From Phytophthora sp. 'mugwort' (Eukaryota; Oomycota; Peronosporomycetes; Peronosporales; Peronosporaceae): 64,000 bases of DNA. The translations under genes and the position numbers were made by a program. The notes beneath the pieces are model-generated. The model did no database searches. It worked only from the letters and a program-made list of their open reading frames with translations, and was not told the origin of the DNA. Positions 28,924 through 40,209 of this stretch are shown here, piece by piece; position 1 is the stretch's first letter, and the number at the start of each line of letters is the position of its first letter. The stretch spans positions 3,968,001 to 4,032,000 of the forward strand of contig JAUCEF010000017.1 in NCBI GenBank assembly GCA_033558025.1. The letters are read 5' to 3'.

Positions 28924-31032
28924 CTATGCCCACAACTCTTGGATATAGCGGTGGTCGTCCTGGAGCTTCTTGAGCGTCATCAGCGCTTCGTCTGCCGATT
29001 GGGCGCCAAACTTCTCGATAATCTCGTGCAGTACCTTGTTAACGTCATTGCCCATGCTCGTGGCACCACACACGTAAATATACGCGTCATGGTCACGAAT
29101 AAGTTCCCAGGTCGCCTGGCCATTCTGCACCAGCAAGTGCTGCACGTACACTTTCTTGTCCTGTTCACGTGAGAAGGCCAAGTGTAACTCACTGAGTACG
29201 CCACTCTGTTGGAAACTTTCGAGCTCGTCCTTGTAAATAAAGTCCTCGTCCCGACGACGACACCCAAAGTACATGATGGATTTGCCCACAGTCACACCAT
29301 CCTGTTGCTGCTTGGCACGTTCATGCAAGAAGGCACGCATGGGGGCGATACCTGTTCCAGGTCCAATGAGGATGATAGGCGTCAACGGGTTCTTCGGCAA
29401 ACGGAACGTCGATGCACGCATGAAAATGCGAGCTGTCGGCCACTCGCGCGGCTTCTTGGAGCCCTGTTGACCGGGGCGGCTGTCGCGCTTCTTCTTGTCC
29501 TCTGTGTGCGTCTCCAGGGGCTGCAATCTGCCCAAGTAGTTGGAGCATACACCACGGAAGACACGACCATCAGCCTTGTTGCTCTCAATGAGACTCACAG
29601 TAGCGTGCACACGCTGCGGATTGACAAGACTCGACGACGAGATGGTGTAGTACCGTGGTAGTAGGAACGGTACAACGTGGAGTAACCCATGTACAGACAC
29701 TTTCACTGAGCGGAAATGTACCAATACGTCGACAAACGAGCGCTCGTCTTCTAGGATCCACTTCTGGTACTCGTCCTTGCCGTCTTTCGACGAGAGACGC
29801 ACCAGCTCGGCACGTTCCGTCGGATCCGACGCAAAGAACGCCAGCTGCTTCAACGGACCCTTACGAGGCGCACTGTTGATCGCCAGATAGCGTGTAAGAA
29901 TCTCTCTAATCGAGCACGGCGAGGGGAATGGGAATTCGCAGTTTAAGTCTGCAGCCACAGGCTTAAGCGACACCCATTGGTCCAAGTCGTAGTCCATGCG
30001 CTGAGCTAGACGCTCCACCACTTTCGTGTCATTCTCGGGAAGCACCGCCAGGTTGTCTGCTGTTTGATACGTCACTCCTGTACCACGCAGATCTAGCTCT
30101 ATATGCACCGTTGATCCTCCTACGGTCGATGGACGTAGCTCACGGTTGACCACAACTTTGGCCTGCTTGGCCGTAAACAAATGCTTAGTGGAAGCCTTCA
30201 TCTTGACCTCTTTGGGCTCCTTCAGCAGCCTTGTCGCATCCGATTCGCGAATCTCCACTAGTTCGTACTCGTACTCAGGAGCCGTCAACTTCTCGCCATC
30301 TGCGTGCTTTACGTCTCCATCCCCGGCTTCTTCACTCTCCCCTGTAATAAACTGCTTCCTTAACGCCTTCCAGAGCGGCTCCTTCCAGTCGTCAAAATCT
30401 TCGTCCAAACTCGCGTCATCATCCCCCTCTCCATAGTGGAACACTCTCTGAGCTCCGTGTCTCTCCATCAGTCTATCCGTCAGACGTCCCACCTCATTGT
30501 AGTGTTCGTACTGCGTGTTTCCCAGTCCAAAAACCGTGAAGTGGACACCGTCCAGCGCCTTGTCCTCTAGGACGCCTTCCTTGTCCTTCAAAAAGTCCAA
30601 AAAGTCCACGGCGTTATCTGTTGGGTCGCCCTCTCCATATGTAGCCATGATCAAGATGACAAGATTCTCGTCCTTGAGTTTCTCAGCCGCGTCATAGTCT
30701 TCCAGGTCAATGGCAACGGTCTGGAATCCGTTCTTGCGTCCTTCTTTCTTCAGAACCTCCGCGAAACCCTCGGCTGTTCCCGTCTGTGAGCCAAACAAGA
30801 TGGCTACACGTCCACCAGGGAACTCGGGGCTCTCTTCGACGCTGGCGGGACGGGGCTCGGGGACAGCGGCGGCCATGGGCTCGGCCGCCTCTTTGTACAT
30901 CTTCATCTGCTGGCCGATGCGCAGCATCTCTTCGGCCAGTTTGTCGTGCTTGGGCTTAGGCTCCCGCAGGAAGAGCACAGCGGTGGCCAGCATGGCGAGT
31001 AGCGAGCCTACGACCACGTATGAGTCTGACAT
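28924..31032 (-). CDS. CPR: NADPH-cytochrome P450 reductase
   Basis: 702 residues from the ATG at 31032 (MSDSYVVVGSLLAMLATAVL). The frame is open upstream, but this start puts the membrane anchor (residues 6-22) at the N-terminus, as in the family. FMN domain: FGSQTGTAEGF (80-90), ATYGEGDPTDNA and GLGNTQYEHYN. FAD domain: RYYTISSSS and GVCSNYLG. NADPH domain: GPGTGIAPMRAFL, YFGCRRRDEDFIY and YVCGATSMGNDV. It ends with a near-terminal Trp (ELWA), which stacks on FAD in this family. It passes electrons from NADPH to ER cytochromes P450, as in sterol and lipid metabolism. All cofactor motifs are intact. It is convergent with the Furry gene. Confidence 0.95.
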   Translation of the reverse strand: MSDSYVVVGSLLAMLATAVLFLREPKPKHDKLAEEMLRIGQQMKMYKEAAEPMAAAVPEPRPASVEESPEFPGGRVAILFGSQTGTAEGFAEVLKKEGRKNGFQTVAIDLEDYDAAEKLKDENLVILIMATYGEGDPTDNAVDFLDFLKDKEGVLEDKALDGVHFTVFGLGNTQYEHYNEVGRLTDRLMERHGAQRVFHYGEGDDDASLDEDFDDWKEPLWKALRKQFITGESEEAGDGDVKHADGEKLTAPEYEYELVEIRESDATRLLKEPKEVKMKASTKHLFTAKQAKVVVNRELRPSTVGGSTVHIELDLRGTGVTYQTADNLAVLPENDTKVVERLAQRMDYDLDQWVSLKPVAADLNCEFPFPSPCSIREILTRYLAINSAPRKGPLKQLAFFASDPTERAELVRLSSKDGKDEYQKWILEDERSFVDVLVHFRSVKVSVHGLLHVVPFLLPRYYTISSSSLVNPQRVHATVSLIESNKADGRVFRGVCSNYLGRLQPLETHTEDKKKRDSRPGQQGSKKPREWPTARIFMRASTFRLPKNPLTPIILIGPGTGIAPMRAFLHERAKQQQDGVTVGKSIMYFGCRRRDEDFIYKDELESFQQSGVLSELHLAFSREQDKKVYVQHLLVQNGQATWELIRDHDAYIYVCGATSMGNDVNKVLHEIIEKFGAQSADEALMTLKKLQDDHRYIQELWA

Positions 31033-31792
31033 CCAGCGCGGCGAAAGGAAACTGCAGCACTTGTGCTCCGCTCGGATAATCGGCGAATGACGGTGACTGG
31101 CCACGCACGATGCGGACCAGGCAATTCGGGGCAGAAATATGGGACGGGATGGTGGCGGGGAAACGACTGGTACAGCCAGAGAAATTGGGAGCTTGGTGGT
31201 ACCCACGATAACGGAAGGATACGTAGACTACAAGCAACAGACTGTGTACTACAGTACTCTACACGTAGAACTCGGTGTTTTACGGCGGCTTAGGTCACGA
31301 CGGTCCCCAGACGGACCTGAGTTTTTTCGCGCACTTCAACCTCCTGTCCGGTGGCAGCAGCCAATATGGATAGATTCGTTCCCGAGACCGACGAGCAATT
31401 CAGAAGTCTGCGCTAGCCCACCACCTGGTCGGCCACGTCACTTAGTCACTTAATCACTGTGATTTTTGTTCCTCTTCGCGTGCGCAACTCAGAGCTTGAA
31501 GACATTGGCGTCAGCGGTATCACCAGCACCCTCATAAGGCGAAAGGTCGTTGTACGTGGGGTTAAACTCCACCTATCGCTTCATGGTAAGCTGCAGAATA
31601 CGGCGCCATACGCTTCTACTTGGGTAGTTTACGTAGTTTGTTCACTCCGATCAGGAAATTTTCCAACAGCTGCCATCTTTTTGAGGTGTACTAATTCCAT
31701 GGTTTACGATTTAATCAAGTATACCAGGTAAAAATTGAGGACGGATTCAAATACATGTATACACCTACATATATATGTTTGTGTATATACAC
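31033..31792. other. intergenic, upstream of the reductase gene
   Basis: No recognisable gene. Short plus-strand frames overlap the reductase 5' end and show no motif. The reductase promoter must lie here. Confidence 0.4.
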
Positions 31793-33006
31793 TAGGGGGT
31801 TTCAGTTCTGCTAATTTCTCGCGGGAAGTGCCCCAAGAAAATAGAGCTAAAATTCGTTTCCGTTCTCATTTCTGCCCTCATTTCTTGCGTCTGGTGGCCT
31901 GCAGTGTCAAAAGATCTCAGTAGCGAGCAAGGGACAAAGGCTAGCTCTCTCTCTCCTCTATCGTGTTCTTGAAGCTCATTCCTTGTGACAATGCCCTCTA
32001 TGTTCACGCAGTGTCTGCTCTCCGCGATGCCGGCCTGCTGAGAGCAATGTTGATCGTTCAGCTGCTCATCGCTACTCGTGTTCACACATCGTGATGATGA
32101 GTTCATGAAGTCACTTCGAGTGGGAAGCCGACGTTTGAGCACATACGGCAGCTCATACTAAGAAATGTTCGGTTCCAGAGCGGGGCAAGAAACCATAGCG
32201 TGATGTGGCGCTGCAGTTGGCAGTAGCTTTTTGGAGTGGTATGGTGCTTGTGGAAATGACAATTCCACGTCCCGTATAATCCGCCACTACGGTATTGGTG
32301 CCGAAGCCTTCAATTTTCGTGACACCGACTCCATGCGCAACGCTTTGCCCTGTGGTAGTTTGTCCCGTAATGATCTTGTAGTTTGCTGGAATCTTCAGCC
32401 ACTCCACCATCGCGCGGAGTTGCACGTCAGTCGTGTGCGAAAACTTTGGCATCTTATCGAACTTGGTGGCTGCAGGCGCCTTGTTGGATTCGGCGTTCTT
32501 GATGGCCTTCGGCGTTTTGGTGGTCTTCGACGTCTTGGAGGGATGCATAACCGCGGAGGCCTTGGACGCCTCGGCATGCGCTGGTGGCTTAGTGATCATG
32601 CCCTTGTGGACAAACTTGGACGAAACGGTGTTGATCGGTATCTTAGCGACCTGGCAGCCTTCATGCGAGGTTTTGGCATCGTTCGCGTGGTGACAACTGT
32701 TTAAATCGCACTGGTGACTGCTTGGCAGGTTGGGGAATAGAGAGCGGCGTGAAGTACTCATGCCAGCAAACTTTTCGCACGCGCGTGAAACAGAGGCCAC
32801 AGGGCTAGCGCGCGAAGTCGCCGAGGCGATCTTTTGAGCGAGAACGCCTTGGACCAAAGGTCGCGCGCCTCATGTCTCTAGACGGCAGAAATGAGGCCAG
32901 GAAATGAGACCCGTGTGGCTCATTTCTCCTCTCACTTCTTGACGACTTTTCGAGAGAGAAAATAGGCGACAAAATAGGCTGAGAAATCAATAACTGAAAC
33001 CCCCTA
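31793..33006. mobile_element. compact TIR element (about 1.2 kb) with TA target duplication
   Basis: Both ends read TAGGGGGTTTCAGTT inward (31793 on plus, 33006 on minus; 15 bp perfect). A looser match follows (ATTTCTC), then subterminal inverted copies of TCTCATTTCTGCCCTCATTTCT at about 31863-31888 and 32881-32925. TA at both outer edges fits a Tc1/mariner or pogo-type target duplication. The interior holds one ORF without any transposase motif, so it is probably non-autonomous. Confidence 0.75.
32153..32857 (-). CDS. Lys/Ala-rich protein with SANT-like motif, carried by the TIR element
   Basis: A 234-codon uninterrupted frame (an internal ATG gives 202 codons: MSTSRRSLFPNLPSS). It has a long Lys/Ala/Pro-rich linker (HPSKTSKTTKTPKAIKNAES), then the block DVQLRAMVEWLKIPANYKII and TGQTTTGQSVAHGVGVTKIE. 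That block resembles a motif I associate with multicopy oomycete proteins having a Myb/SANT-like DNA-binding region ('WL..P.N..L.TG'). There is no DDE catalytic core. It ends inside the TIR element and has presumably been spread by it. The block may be only a truncated part of the parental domain. Confidence 0.5.
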   Translation of the reverse strand: MVQGVLAQKIASATSRASPVASVSRACEKFAGMSTSRRSLFPNLPSSHQCDLNSCHHANDAKTSHEGCQVAKIPINTVSSKFVHKGMITKPPAHAEASKASAVMHPSKTSKTTKTPKAIKNAESNKAPAATKFDKMPKFSHTTDVQLRAMVEWLKIPANYKIITGQTTTGQSVAHGVGVTKIEGFGTNTVVADYTGRGIVISTSTIPLQKATANCSATSRYGFLPRSGTEHFLV

Positions 33007-34469
33007 TTGTGCTTGCTACTCAAAATTTCCATGCGCCTCAATGAAATCGCGCAATGTCGCGAAACGCTTGTGTTCACTATGACACAACATTAAATGCGAT
33101 TAAATTCATGGCGAGCGCAATGATCAAAGGACTGAAATATTGTTTGGGCGATTCGCTCAACCGGTCAATTTTGTAAATATAGGCGGGACAATAGCGCGAT
33201 CCCAACCACTGACGACTCGTAACGCTCGCTGGTGACAGAATCCTACGCCCACAGCCGCTCGCAAGCTTCGATAGAACGACACTGTTATGTCCTGGGGTTT
33301 AACACAGTGTGTCGCACACGGATGCTAATTACAGGCATTGGGCAGCCAAATGGCTGTGCCTGTGGTTTATGTGCCAGCTATGGACACCCTACCATATTTC
33401 AAAAAATGGGTTGAGGATTTCCCGTTTATTACCAACTGGGGATTCGTAATAAACAATGTACCGGTACTGTACTGTAGAGGTGGTGTTCGATACCCCGTAA
33501 TCAAGTGGAAGCATTCCCGCTCCAATTTGAGTCCAACCTATCAGTGTAGGTACGACTCGACTGCAAAAAAGGCTTCGCGACGCGACTGTTCTAGCCAATT
33601 CACCGTAGTTGCAAATGCACTCTGTGGTTCTGGATCCGGCCAATAGTATAGTTGCTAAAAAATAGCGCTGTAGTGCACACGAGACTGGACTAAATGAAAC
33701 GTGCTTGGATTCTGAATGCAAAATGGATTCTCAAAAGTTTCACGGGCATGAAAGGCTGCAGCGAGATTATCGATCTATTTTTGGCGAAATATCCTGGCTT
33801 CTCGGCGCAATACAGCACTCCAATGGTCATAGCTGCTGCTAACTCTTTCCGGTGGGATTGGTATTGCTCAAAGGCAGAACCATACTAGTACAGATCAAAT
33901 ACTCACTCTTTGTCAAGCTCGAAATGAGTGCATTATCAGATTTGAAGATTCCCATTTCCAATGAAATGACTAGATAATATAATGCTAATTTGTAGTGTCT
34001 AACACAGAGCTAAACATAATTTAAGTTCATGTATGCCCTTGTCTGCCATATTTCGTCATTATAGACCCGTCCCATCGAATTAACATGTGTTTTTGCCGTC
34101 GCTAATGCTTGACCACCAGTAGGCTTTAGCCGACCCAGTAACCGGAATATGTCGCGCCACAAGCGCTCCCCTAACGTAGTTTTGCTGAGATGCATGGTCT
34201 CCGAGCGCAATAGTAGCAACAGATCAGTTACCACCACTCCCGTCAGCATTATGTTCCTTCAAGCCTCGTTTCATCCACCGTAAAACTATCGATAACCATG
34301 CTTTGACTGGGTACAAAGAACAAACCCATCAGGATAATCTCACTATCCTTCCACCGCATATTACTTGACCATCGTAATCACGCCGTGTGAATCTCTGAAG
34401 ATCTATCTCAACCCTCGAATGACACTTCGAGATTCGCATCCTCGCACTCAAGAGTATTCAAGATTTGCC
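33007..34469. other. intergenic with unidentified plus-strand frames
   Basis: Two neighbouring frames, 33338-33646 (MGSQMAVPVVYVPAMDTLPY, FKKWVEDFPFITNWGFVINN) and 33694-33888 (MKRAWILNAKWILKSFTGMK), read like protein but match nothing I know. A minus-strand frame at 34010-34249 (LLRSETMHLSKTTLGERLW) is equally unassigned. They may be remnants of one repeat-borne gene. Confidence 0.3.
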
Positions 34470-34832
34470 ATGGCCCCAATTTGGCGCCCCTTCCTAATGG
34501 CTGCGACCTTCCTGTCCGTCAGCGTCGCTCTCTCAGCCGATGAAGCCTCGGACTCACAAGTTACCTTCATGGAGTCAGTACTTATGATTCGCTTAATCAA
34601 CACGAAGGGTGGTAATAGCGGCGGCAGTAGCAATAGCAAGCGGTTCCTGCGGAGACCTGACAACGAGGTCGTGACAGATTTTGACACGAAGTGGGAGGAC
34701 GAGGCCTCGCAGCCTGGTGACAACAAGGAGAGACCTTTAATTCCTGCGTCGATTAAGGGGCTGGCCGGCCAAATTCCGACGGCTCTGTGTAACTTCTTCC
34801 TCAAGTTACTTTCACAGCCAAGCAGGCTTTGA
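34470..34832 (+). CDS. secreted RxLR-type effector, short
   Basis: 120 residues from the ATG at 34470. Residues 1-22 form a signal peptide (MAPIWRPFLMAATFLSVSV) with a hydrophobic core. RFLR stands at residues 58-61, within the 30-60 residue window where RxLR motifs occur. It is followed by acidic stretches (KWEDEA at 74-79, then DNKER at 84-88) in the place of the dEER motif. After that only about 32 residues remain (IKGLAGQIPTALCNFFLKLL). The region just after the stop in other frames is helical and basic, so the C-terminal effector domain may be truncated by a frameshift. RxLR proteins are delivered into plant cells; the function of this one cannot be told. It sits in a repeat-rich stretch, typical of effector genes. 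Confidence 0.75.
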   Translation: MAPIWRPFLMAATFLSVSVALSADEASDSQVTFMESVLMIRLINTKGGNSGGSSNSKRFLRRPDNEVVTDFDTKWEDEASQPGDNKERPLIPASIKGLAGQIPTALCNFFLKLLSQPSRL

Positions 34833-35427
34833 TCACTCCCATCCGACGCTCACAAAATCGGCAACGCTTCATACGGAAAATAATTCCTATAAGAGGATTT
34901 GGAGACTTTACACGAAGAAGAAAGAGATACCAAGAGCTCATGCTTCGAACATCCTGGCCACGTTACTCCTGTCAGTGCTGCAAGCCCGAGTGGTTGCCCT
35001 CTCCAAGTTCCATGTATAGGTAGGAGATTCCTTGCATTATCTAATGTACAGAACTGTAGTAGGGCGGATCCCCGTTGGTAAAGTAGAATCGTGGTGGAGG
35101 GTGTTCGCCTCCTGTGCAGTGACGCAACCACCAAGCTTATCGTTTGGCATCATCCGCCGTGACACAACCAGTTCTCATCCCATCGCCGCGATCACATGCC
35201 GGAGCCCATCGACCTGACTCTACAGTCCGAATCCCTCCTTCTTATCCCCGTCTCGAATGAAAATGTACAATAATATTCTTCACCGTATTGCAGCTACCTT
35301 ATATTGCAACGTAATTGACACACATATTTGATGTGTACCACACCCTAGTCATTTAGTGCGCCAACGGACACTGCGCACTGTTGCCTGCTGCAGCTCCTTG
35401 CCGACCTTTGGCGTCTGCTGCTGCGTC
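34833..35427. other. intergenic, between effector and kinesin-like gene
   Basis: Possible lost C-terminal effector sequence just after 34832 (for example LHEEERDTKSS in one frame). From about 35220 it is AT-rich and presumably holds the promoter of the kinesin-like gene. No other gene seen. Confidence 0.35.
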
Positions 35428-38400
35428 ATGGAGCGCGCACATGTGCTCGTCCGCTTGCGAGGCGACGCGTCTGCGTCCTGTCCCGCCGGCATCTGCCGTA
35501 CGAGCGCCACCACCGTCCGGCTGGAGCACAGTGAAATGTCTCCGGGGGTGGCCAGCATCACCTTCGAGCAGGTCTTTGACGTGAACGACACCAACTCTCG
35601 CGTGCTTCAGACCAGTTTAACGGGTGCAATTGACGTTGCGCTTGATGGTAGAGCTGCGACGCTGATAGCCACAGGCGCCACGAGCTCAGGTAAGTCGTTC
35701 GCGTGTCATGGTAACCAGCAAAAGCCCAGCAATGGGCAGGCGGAGCCCGGGTTGATTACGTTGGCAATTCGACGGATTTTTAGCACTTTGGAGACGAAAA
35801 TGAAGGATGGAACGAAGCACAACGTGCTTCTGAGTTGCTGGGGTGTCGGACGCACCGGAACGGGCAAAAAAGAAGTTCTGACGGACCTTCTAGCAACTAG
35901 GACGTCCGTCGACGTGGAGGACATGGAGAGCGCGCTGGTGGATCGCTCCGTGGTAGTTACTACGCCTGCTGAAGCCGTATATTTGTACTCGAGAGCTTTG
36001 GGGAGAGTGGAGAGTGCGGAGAAGCGGGATTTTGTCTTTGCCCTGCATGTGGAGACACTGTCGAAGAGTGGGGATGCGAGACGAGGACGTTTGATTGTCA
36101 TGGACATCCACGGAGGGTCTATTGTCGAGCCAAGGGGAGGAGGGTTGACCAGTGAAGTGGAGAAGAAGGAGCGTGGACAGTATTTCTTGGACACGCAGTT
36201 TCCAGTGCATGAGACTTTGAGTGCGGGTTTCGGAGCGTTCGTGGGGAATACGAGCTCGACGTACCTTCTTGTCACCATCCAGACCCCAGCGCAGTTTCAA
36301 CAGCAGGTAACGTCGCTTTGCTCAACTATACCACGTTTAAGTGGGCTAACAGTGTCGTTTGATTACGGAATATAGGCCATTCAGTCACTACTGTACGCGT
36401 GCAAGGCGAAAGAAATCAAAAGCTCTAGCTCAGTCAACTATATATCAGCTTTTCTCGATAGACGGCGCCCGAATCAGCTACTTGAAACACAGAAACGACT
36501 GGTTAAGGAAACTGAAAACCAAATGCCTGGCTGTCGTGAAGACATCATAGTGCCAGAGGCATCTCAAGGTTCTCTGGTGGATCCATGTGCTGCGCTCTCC
36601 AGGAGATCGTCACCGCTTGCGTCACCTCCATTGTAAGCCACTTCATGCTGTCGTTTCGTTTTTTTTTTTTCTATACCAAACCTGACCGAGTTTGCATTGC
36701 TTTATGATCGTCACTAGGTCTACCACATCAAGCGACTCCACATGCGAACTGCCATTCATCTCACCCCCACCTCGAGTAGAAGACGAGTTAACGGTGTCGC
36801 CAAGCCTTAGTCCAAGCACGAGCTGCGAAAGTCAAGATTCACTGAAACAGCTGGCTGTCTCGAGACGTTTGCGCAAGGCTTATGACATTGCAAAAGCTGC
36901 TACCAGCTCGCCAGTAAAATCCAGTGCAGCATTCACCATGAAATCCAACCAGTCAGACGAAGCTGTTGCTCACGATGTGGTGGATGAATTACTGAAGCAC
37001 CTCCCAGGTGACACAGTGCGGCGATTAACTTTTCAGGCCAAATTGGAGCAAATCCGCACAACTCAGCTTGAGCTCGAACGTGCATTGGCGCATGAAACAT
37101 CAATCAAGGACAAGTGTGTGGACCGAATTTCGCGGCTGAGTCAAACAATGAGCTGTCAGGTGGTCGAACACGAACAACAGCTTCAAGAAGCTCTGACGGC
37201 AAAGCATGTGGCTGAGGCCCAGCTGCAAGACCTTCGCAGTAAGTTTGATGATGTTGGACGCGAAGTAGCGCTGTTGGAAGATGAGATCAAGGCGCTGAGG
37301 GCTGGCCAGCAAGTGATGACGGAAAGTAGTGACGTTCAGTCTTCGGCGAACGAGCGGGCACTGCTTCATACCTTGTCTGCGCGCCTTGAAGAGGCGATGA
37401 TTCAAGCCAAGGACGTGATCACGTTCAAAGACGGAGTCATTCAGTCTCTCGAGGAAAGACTTCAGCTTGCAAGTAAGCGTGGGGCTGATGCCGTCACTCT
37501 CTTGGAAGACGAGAGGAAGCGGTTCGAACGTGACAAGGCCGAGCTTCACGTTCAGTTACAGCAAAGCAAAGAGAGCGACAACAACAAGAACGAAGAGATG
37601 TCACAACTACGAGCAGCAAATATGGCGATCCAGCAGCAGAAGGCTGAGCTCACTGTGAAGGTGGCACAACTCACACTTGAATTAGAAACGGCTCGATCGC
37701 AATGGGCACGGGAAGCTCACGACCGCGAGGATAGAGCTGAACAGAAGTGCGCGAAGCAGGTAACGCAAGCTGAACAACAGCTTGAACAAGCCACGACCGC
37801 GATGCAGCAGCAAATGGCACAATTCCGCAATGAACTCGATATGAAAGTGGCGAAACAACGTGTTGCTACTCAAGTGGCCTGTAAAGCTGGTGAACTGAAG
37901 TGCGATCAACTGGAACGTGAACTGCAACGTATGAAGCTAAAGCTGGCGAAGCAGAAACTCAAGATGGAAAAGAAGACTCGAGCATTAGTGGCGAGTGCTC
38001 ACAAGCAGAATGAAGAGTCTGTTACGCTTCTAGAACGTGAGGTTGGAGGTCTATCGGAGCGCTTGAAGATCGTGTTGGAACGAGAACAAGGAGCAGTAGG
38101 GCGGGCCAAGGAAAGTGAGGAAGTTGTTGTACGGTTAAGGGGTGAGATGCAACAGCTACAGACGTCACTGGCCAACCTGGAGCGGGAACGCATTACAATG
38201 GGGAATCTTTGCAAAGAGATTGAGACAGACAAAACTACGCTCAAAACTGAGCTCGAGCTTCGAATACATGAGATGGAGCAATCTCTAGCGCAACAAATAA
38301 TGGCAGCTGAGGCACGGGTCCATAATGAGCGAGACGATCAAGTCCAGAAGTTAATAGAACAGCACAACGCCGATATGAATCGATTGAGGTCTGAAGCAAA

Positions 38401-38920
38401 AGACCGGGACAAGTCAATACCCACGTCAATGCAGCTTACGAGGCAGCATTCGATATCGTCAGCGGCGCTGTCTGAAGATGATGGATCGTTGTCTTCAGAC
38501 AGTAGCCGTCAACAAAGTATCAACGAGCTTGATGCTTTGATTAACTCAAAGGAGCGGCGATACAGGCATTTCGAGAAAAGGAGGAAAGCTAGTAGCTCAT
38601 CACGGTCATCGTCTTCGTCTCCACCTACAAAGAGCACTCCTTCACCGTTCAAAAGGGCACTGGTACAAAAGGAAGAGGAGATTTCAGAACTATCGGCTCG
38701 TCAGAAGCAGCTTTTGGCTGCATTAGCGACTGCTAACGAGCAAGAAACCCTTGCCAAGAAGCAAATTCAAGAGAGTGAGGCACAACGTCAGAATGAACTG
38801 GCCCGGTACGAAGACGTGCTCCAGCAACTCAATAGTGTCAAACAGGAGAACTGGAACCTCAGCCTCGCTCTCCACGTAACGGAAGCCACAAACCACCAGC
38901 GTCGACGCGAACTAACGTAA
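35428..38920 (+). CDS. kinesin-like protein with degenerate motor and long coiled coil
   Basis: Three exons: 35428-36306, 36376-36632 and 36718-38920, with GT-AG introns of 69 and 85 bp. Together they make 1,112 residues with phases that fit exactly. The motor region (1-330) begins VLVRLRGDAS, then ITFEQVFDVNDTN and a P-loop GATSSGKS (83-90), and ends after splicing with QSLLYACKAKEI, the kinesin helix before the neck. Switch I (usually NxxSSRSH) is replaced by SAEKRDFVF (196-204), and switch II (DLAGSE) by DIHGGS (226-231), so ATP hydrolysis may be lost. Residues about 450-1100 are a long coiled coil. The motor alone and the coil alone would each look incomplete, which supports the joined model. 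Confidence 0.78.
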
Positions 38921-40209
38921 TGTCCTACTTAGGCATCCAATCAGAAATGTGAGCAGCGTGGGCTGCTGCATCCCATTCGAGCACTTTGTCTGTGTAGAAT
39001 GAGCTGAGCCGAGCTGGATGGTGGTGAATAAAAAAACGCGAATGCGTAAACTGAGCGAGCACGGTCTTAGTAAGAACCTTTTTCGTGGATGGAAAACTAT
39101 GCACTGGTGCTCCCGAGCTCGCGTCTGTGGGGCACTGGCGCGTGGTGCTTCGACCTGATCAAATCGAGTGAAGACAGCAAGAACAGCGAGAAACAGTCGT
39201 GGAGAATCATGTCTCTTGAGTTGCAGCTTTCGAATCGAAATTGCATCACCGCAGGAGAGCATCAGAGCATCAATCGCTCCGTCATCTTCCCAGCATATTT
39301 CGTGTAAAACACTTTCTACTGGGAGAGGTTTCTTGGACACATGAAGCACCAACGCGGCACAAATCTATAAGTGGCGATTCTTCTAGCAGATCCTCACTAG
39401 TAGATAGGTCTGGACGACTTTACAAGAACTTTTCGACTTGGTAAAGTGCCTACGATATTAAACGCAGGGGATATTGGGCACTCGACCGACGCACCATCCA
39501 CCCGCGTGATGAGAATGTTGTCAGCATCGTGAGAGCAATGTACTTAATGACCAAAGGCCATCTCGCAATGCGAAGTCTATCGTCCGCTTAGCTTTCGTGA
39601 CAACAGCTATTCCAGTGAACGCGGCCTGTGCCATCAGCGTCTACACTGTGTGCTGTCGAGCCTGCGATTTACATTTGCTGAGCTAGGAGGCGTTTGCGCA
39701 AAAGTAGCCATTTTCTCGTTGGATATGTCGCGCTTACTATGGCATGCATCTTGTCATTTGGCCGAAGAACGTTATGGAAGAGCACGGAGGAAGACTTTAT
39801 CCTCTTCATATGTTTCGCTGGACTGGAAAGCAAGCTTTTGGGTTTATGTTAGTCGATCAAAGGCTATTTGCAAAATCTACTCTACGAAACGACATACCAC
39901 CACAGTCGGCGGCAAGCACCATTATCGTTGGTAGTGTGCCTTTGGAAGATGCCAGCTACAGTGTAGGATGATGATGTCGGGCAGCAGGAACTTCATACTA
40001 CTACTGTAGTTTGTAAGTAGTACAAATGTATGATAGGTCTACGGAAAAGGCAAACTAGCGCTAACTAAAGTAGGAACTTTAATAACACGACGACAAAAAG
40101 CTGTTACCTACTTGTTCACACGTGCTGACGCAGTTACCTATAGCTTCATTGGAGCCGACTTGAATACAATTACACTACAGTAGATAAAGTTACTCCCATG
40201 TCCGCCACC
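38921..40209. other. intergenic, no identifiable gene
   Basis: Several short frames on both strands. Around 39480-39970 broken plus-strand frames read somewhat like a hydrophobic membrane protein (AELGGVCAKVAIFSLDMS, then PKNVMEEHGGRLYPLHMFRW), possibly a dead gene. The 38912-39352 minus frame overlaps the kinesin 3' end and has no motif. Confidence 0.35.

Noticed and set aside
31033..31206. 58-residue N-terminal extension of the P450 reductase
   Set aside because: It has no presequence character. The ATG at 31032 places the membrane anchor at the very N-terminus, as in the family.
35848..35871. Second P-loop (GRTGTGKK) in the kinesin-like motor as a functional nucleotide site
   Set aside because: It lacks the final Ser/Thr of Walker A and lies where the kinesin fold has a beta-strand/loop. 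Noted only as an oddity.
36692..38920. A separate coiled-coil gene starting at 36692
   Set aside because: Two GT-AG introns join it in phase to the kinesin motor exons upstream, and the spliced total is an exact multiple of three.
38912..39352. Minus-strand 146-codon frame
   Set aside because: No motif, overlaps the 3' end of the kinesin-like gene, and the codon pattern is not like host genes.
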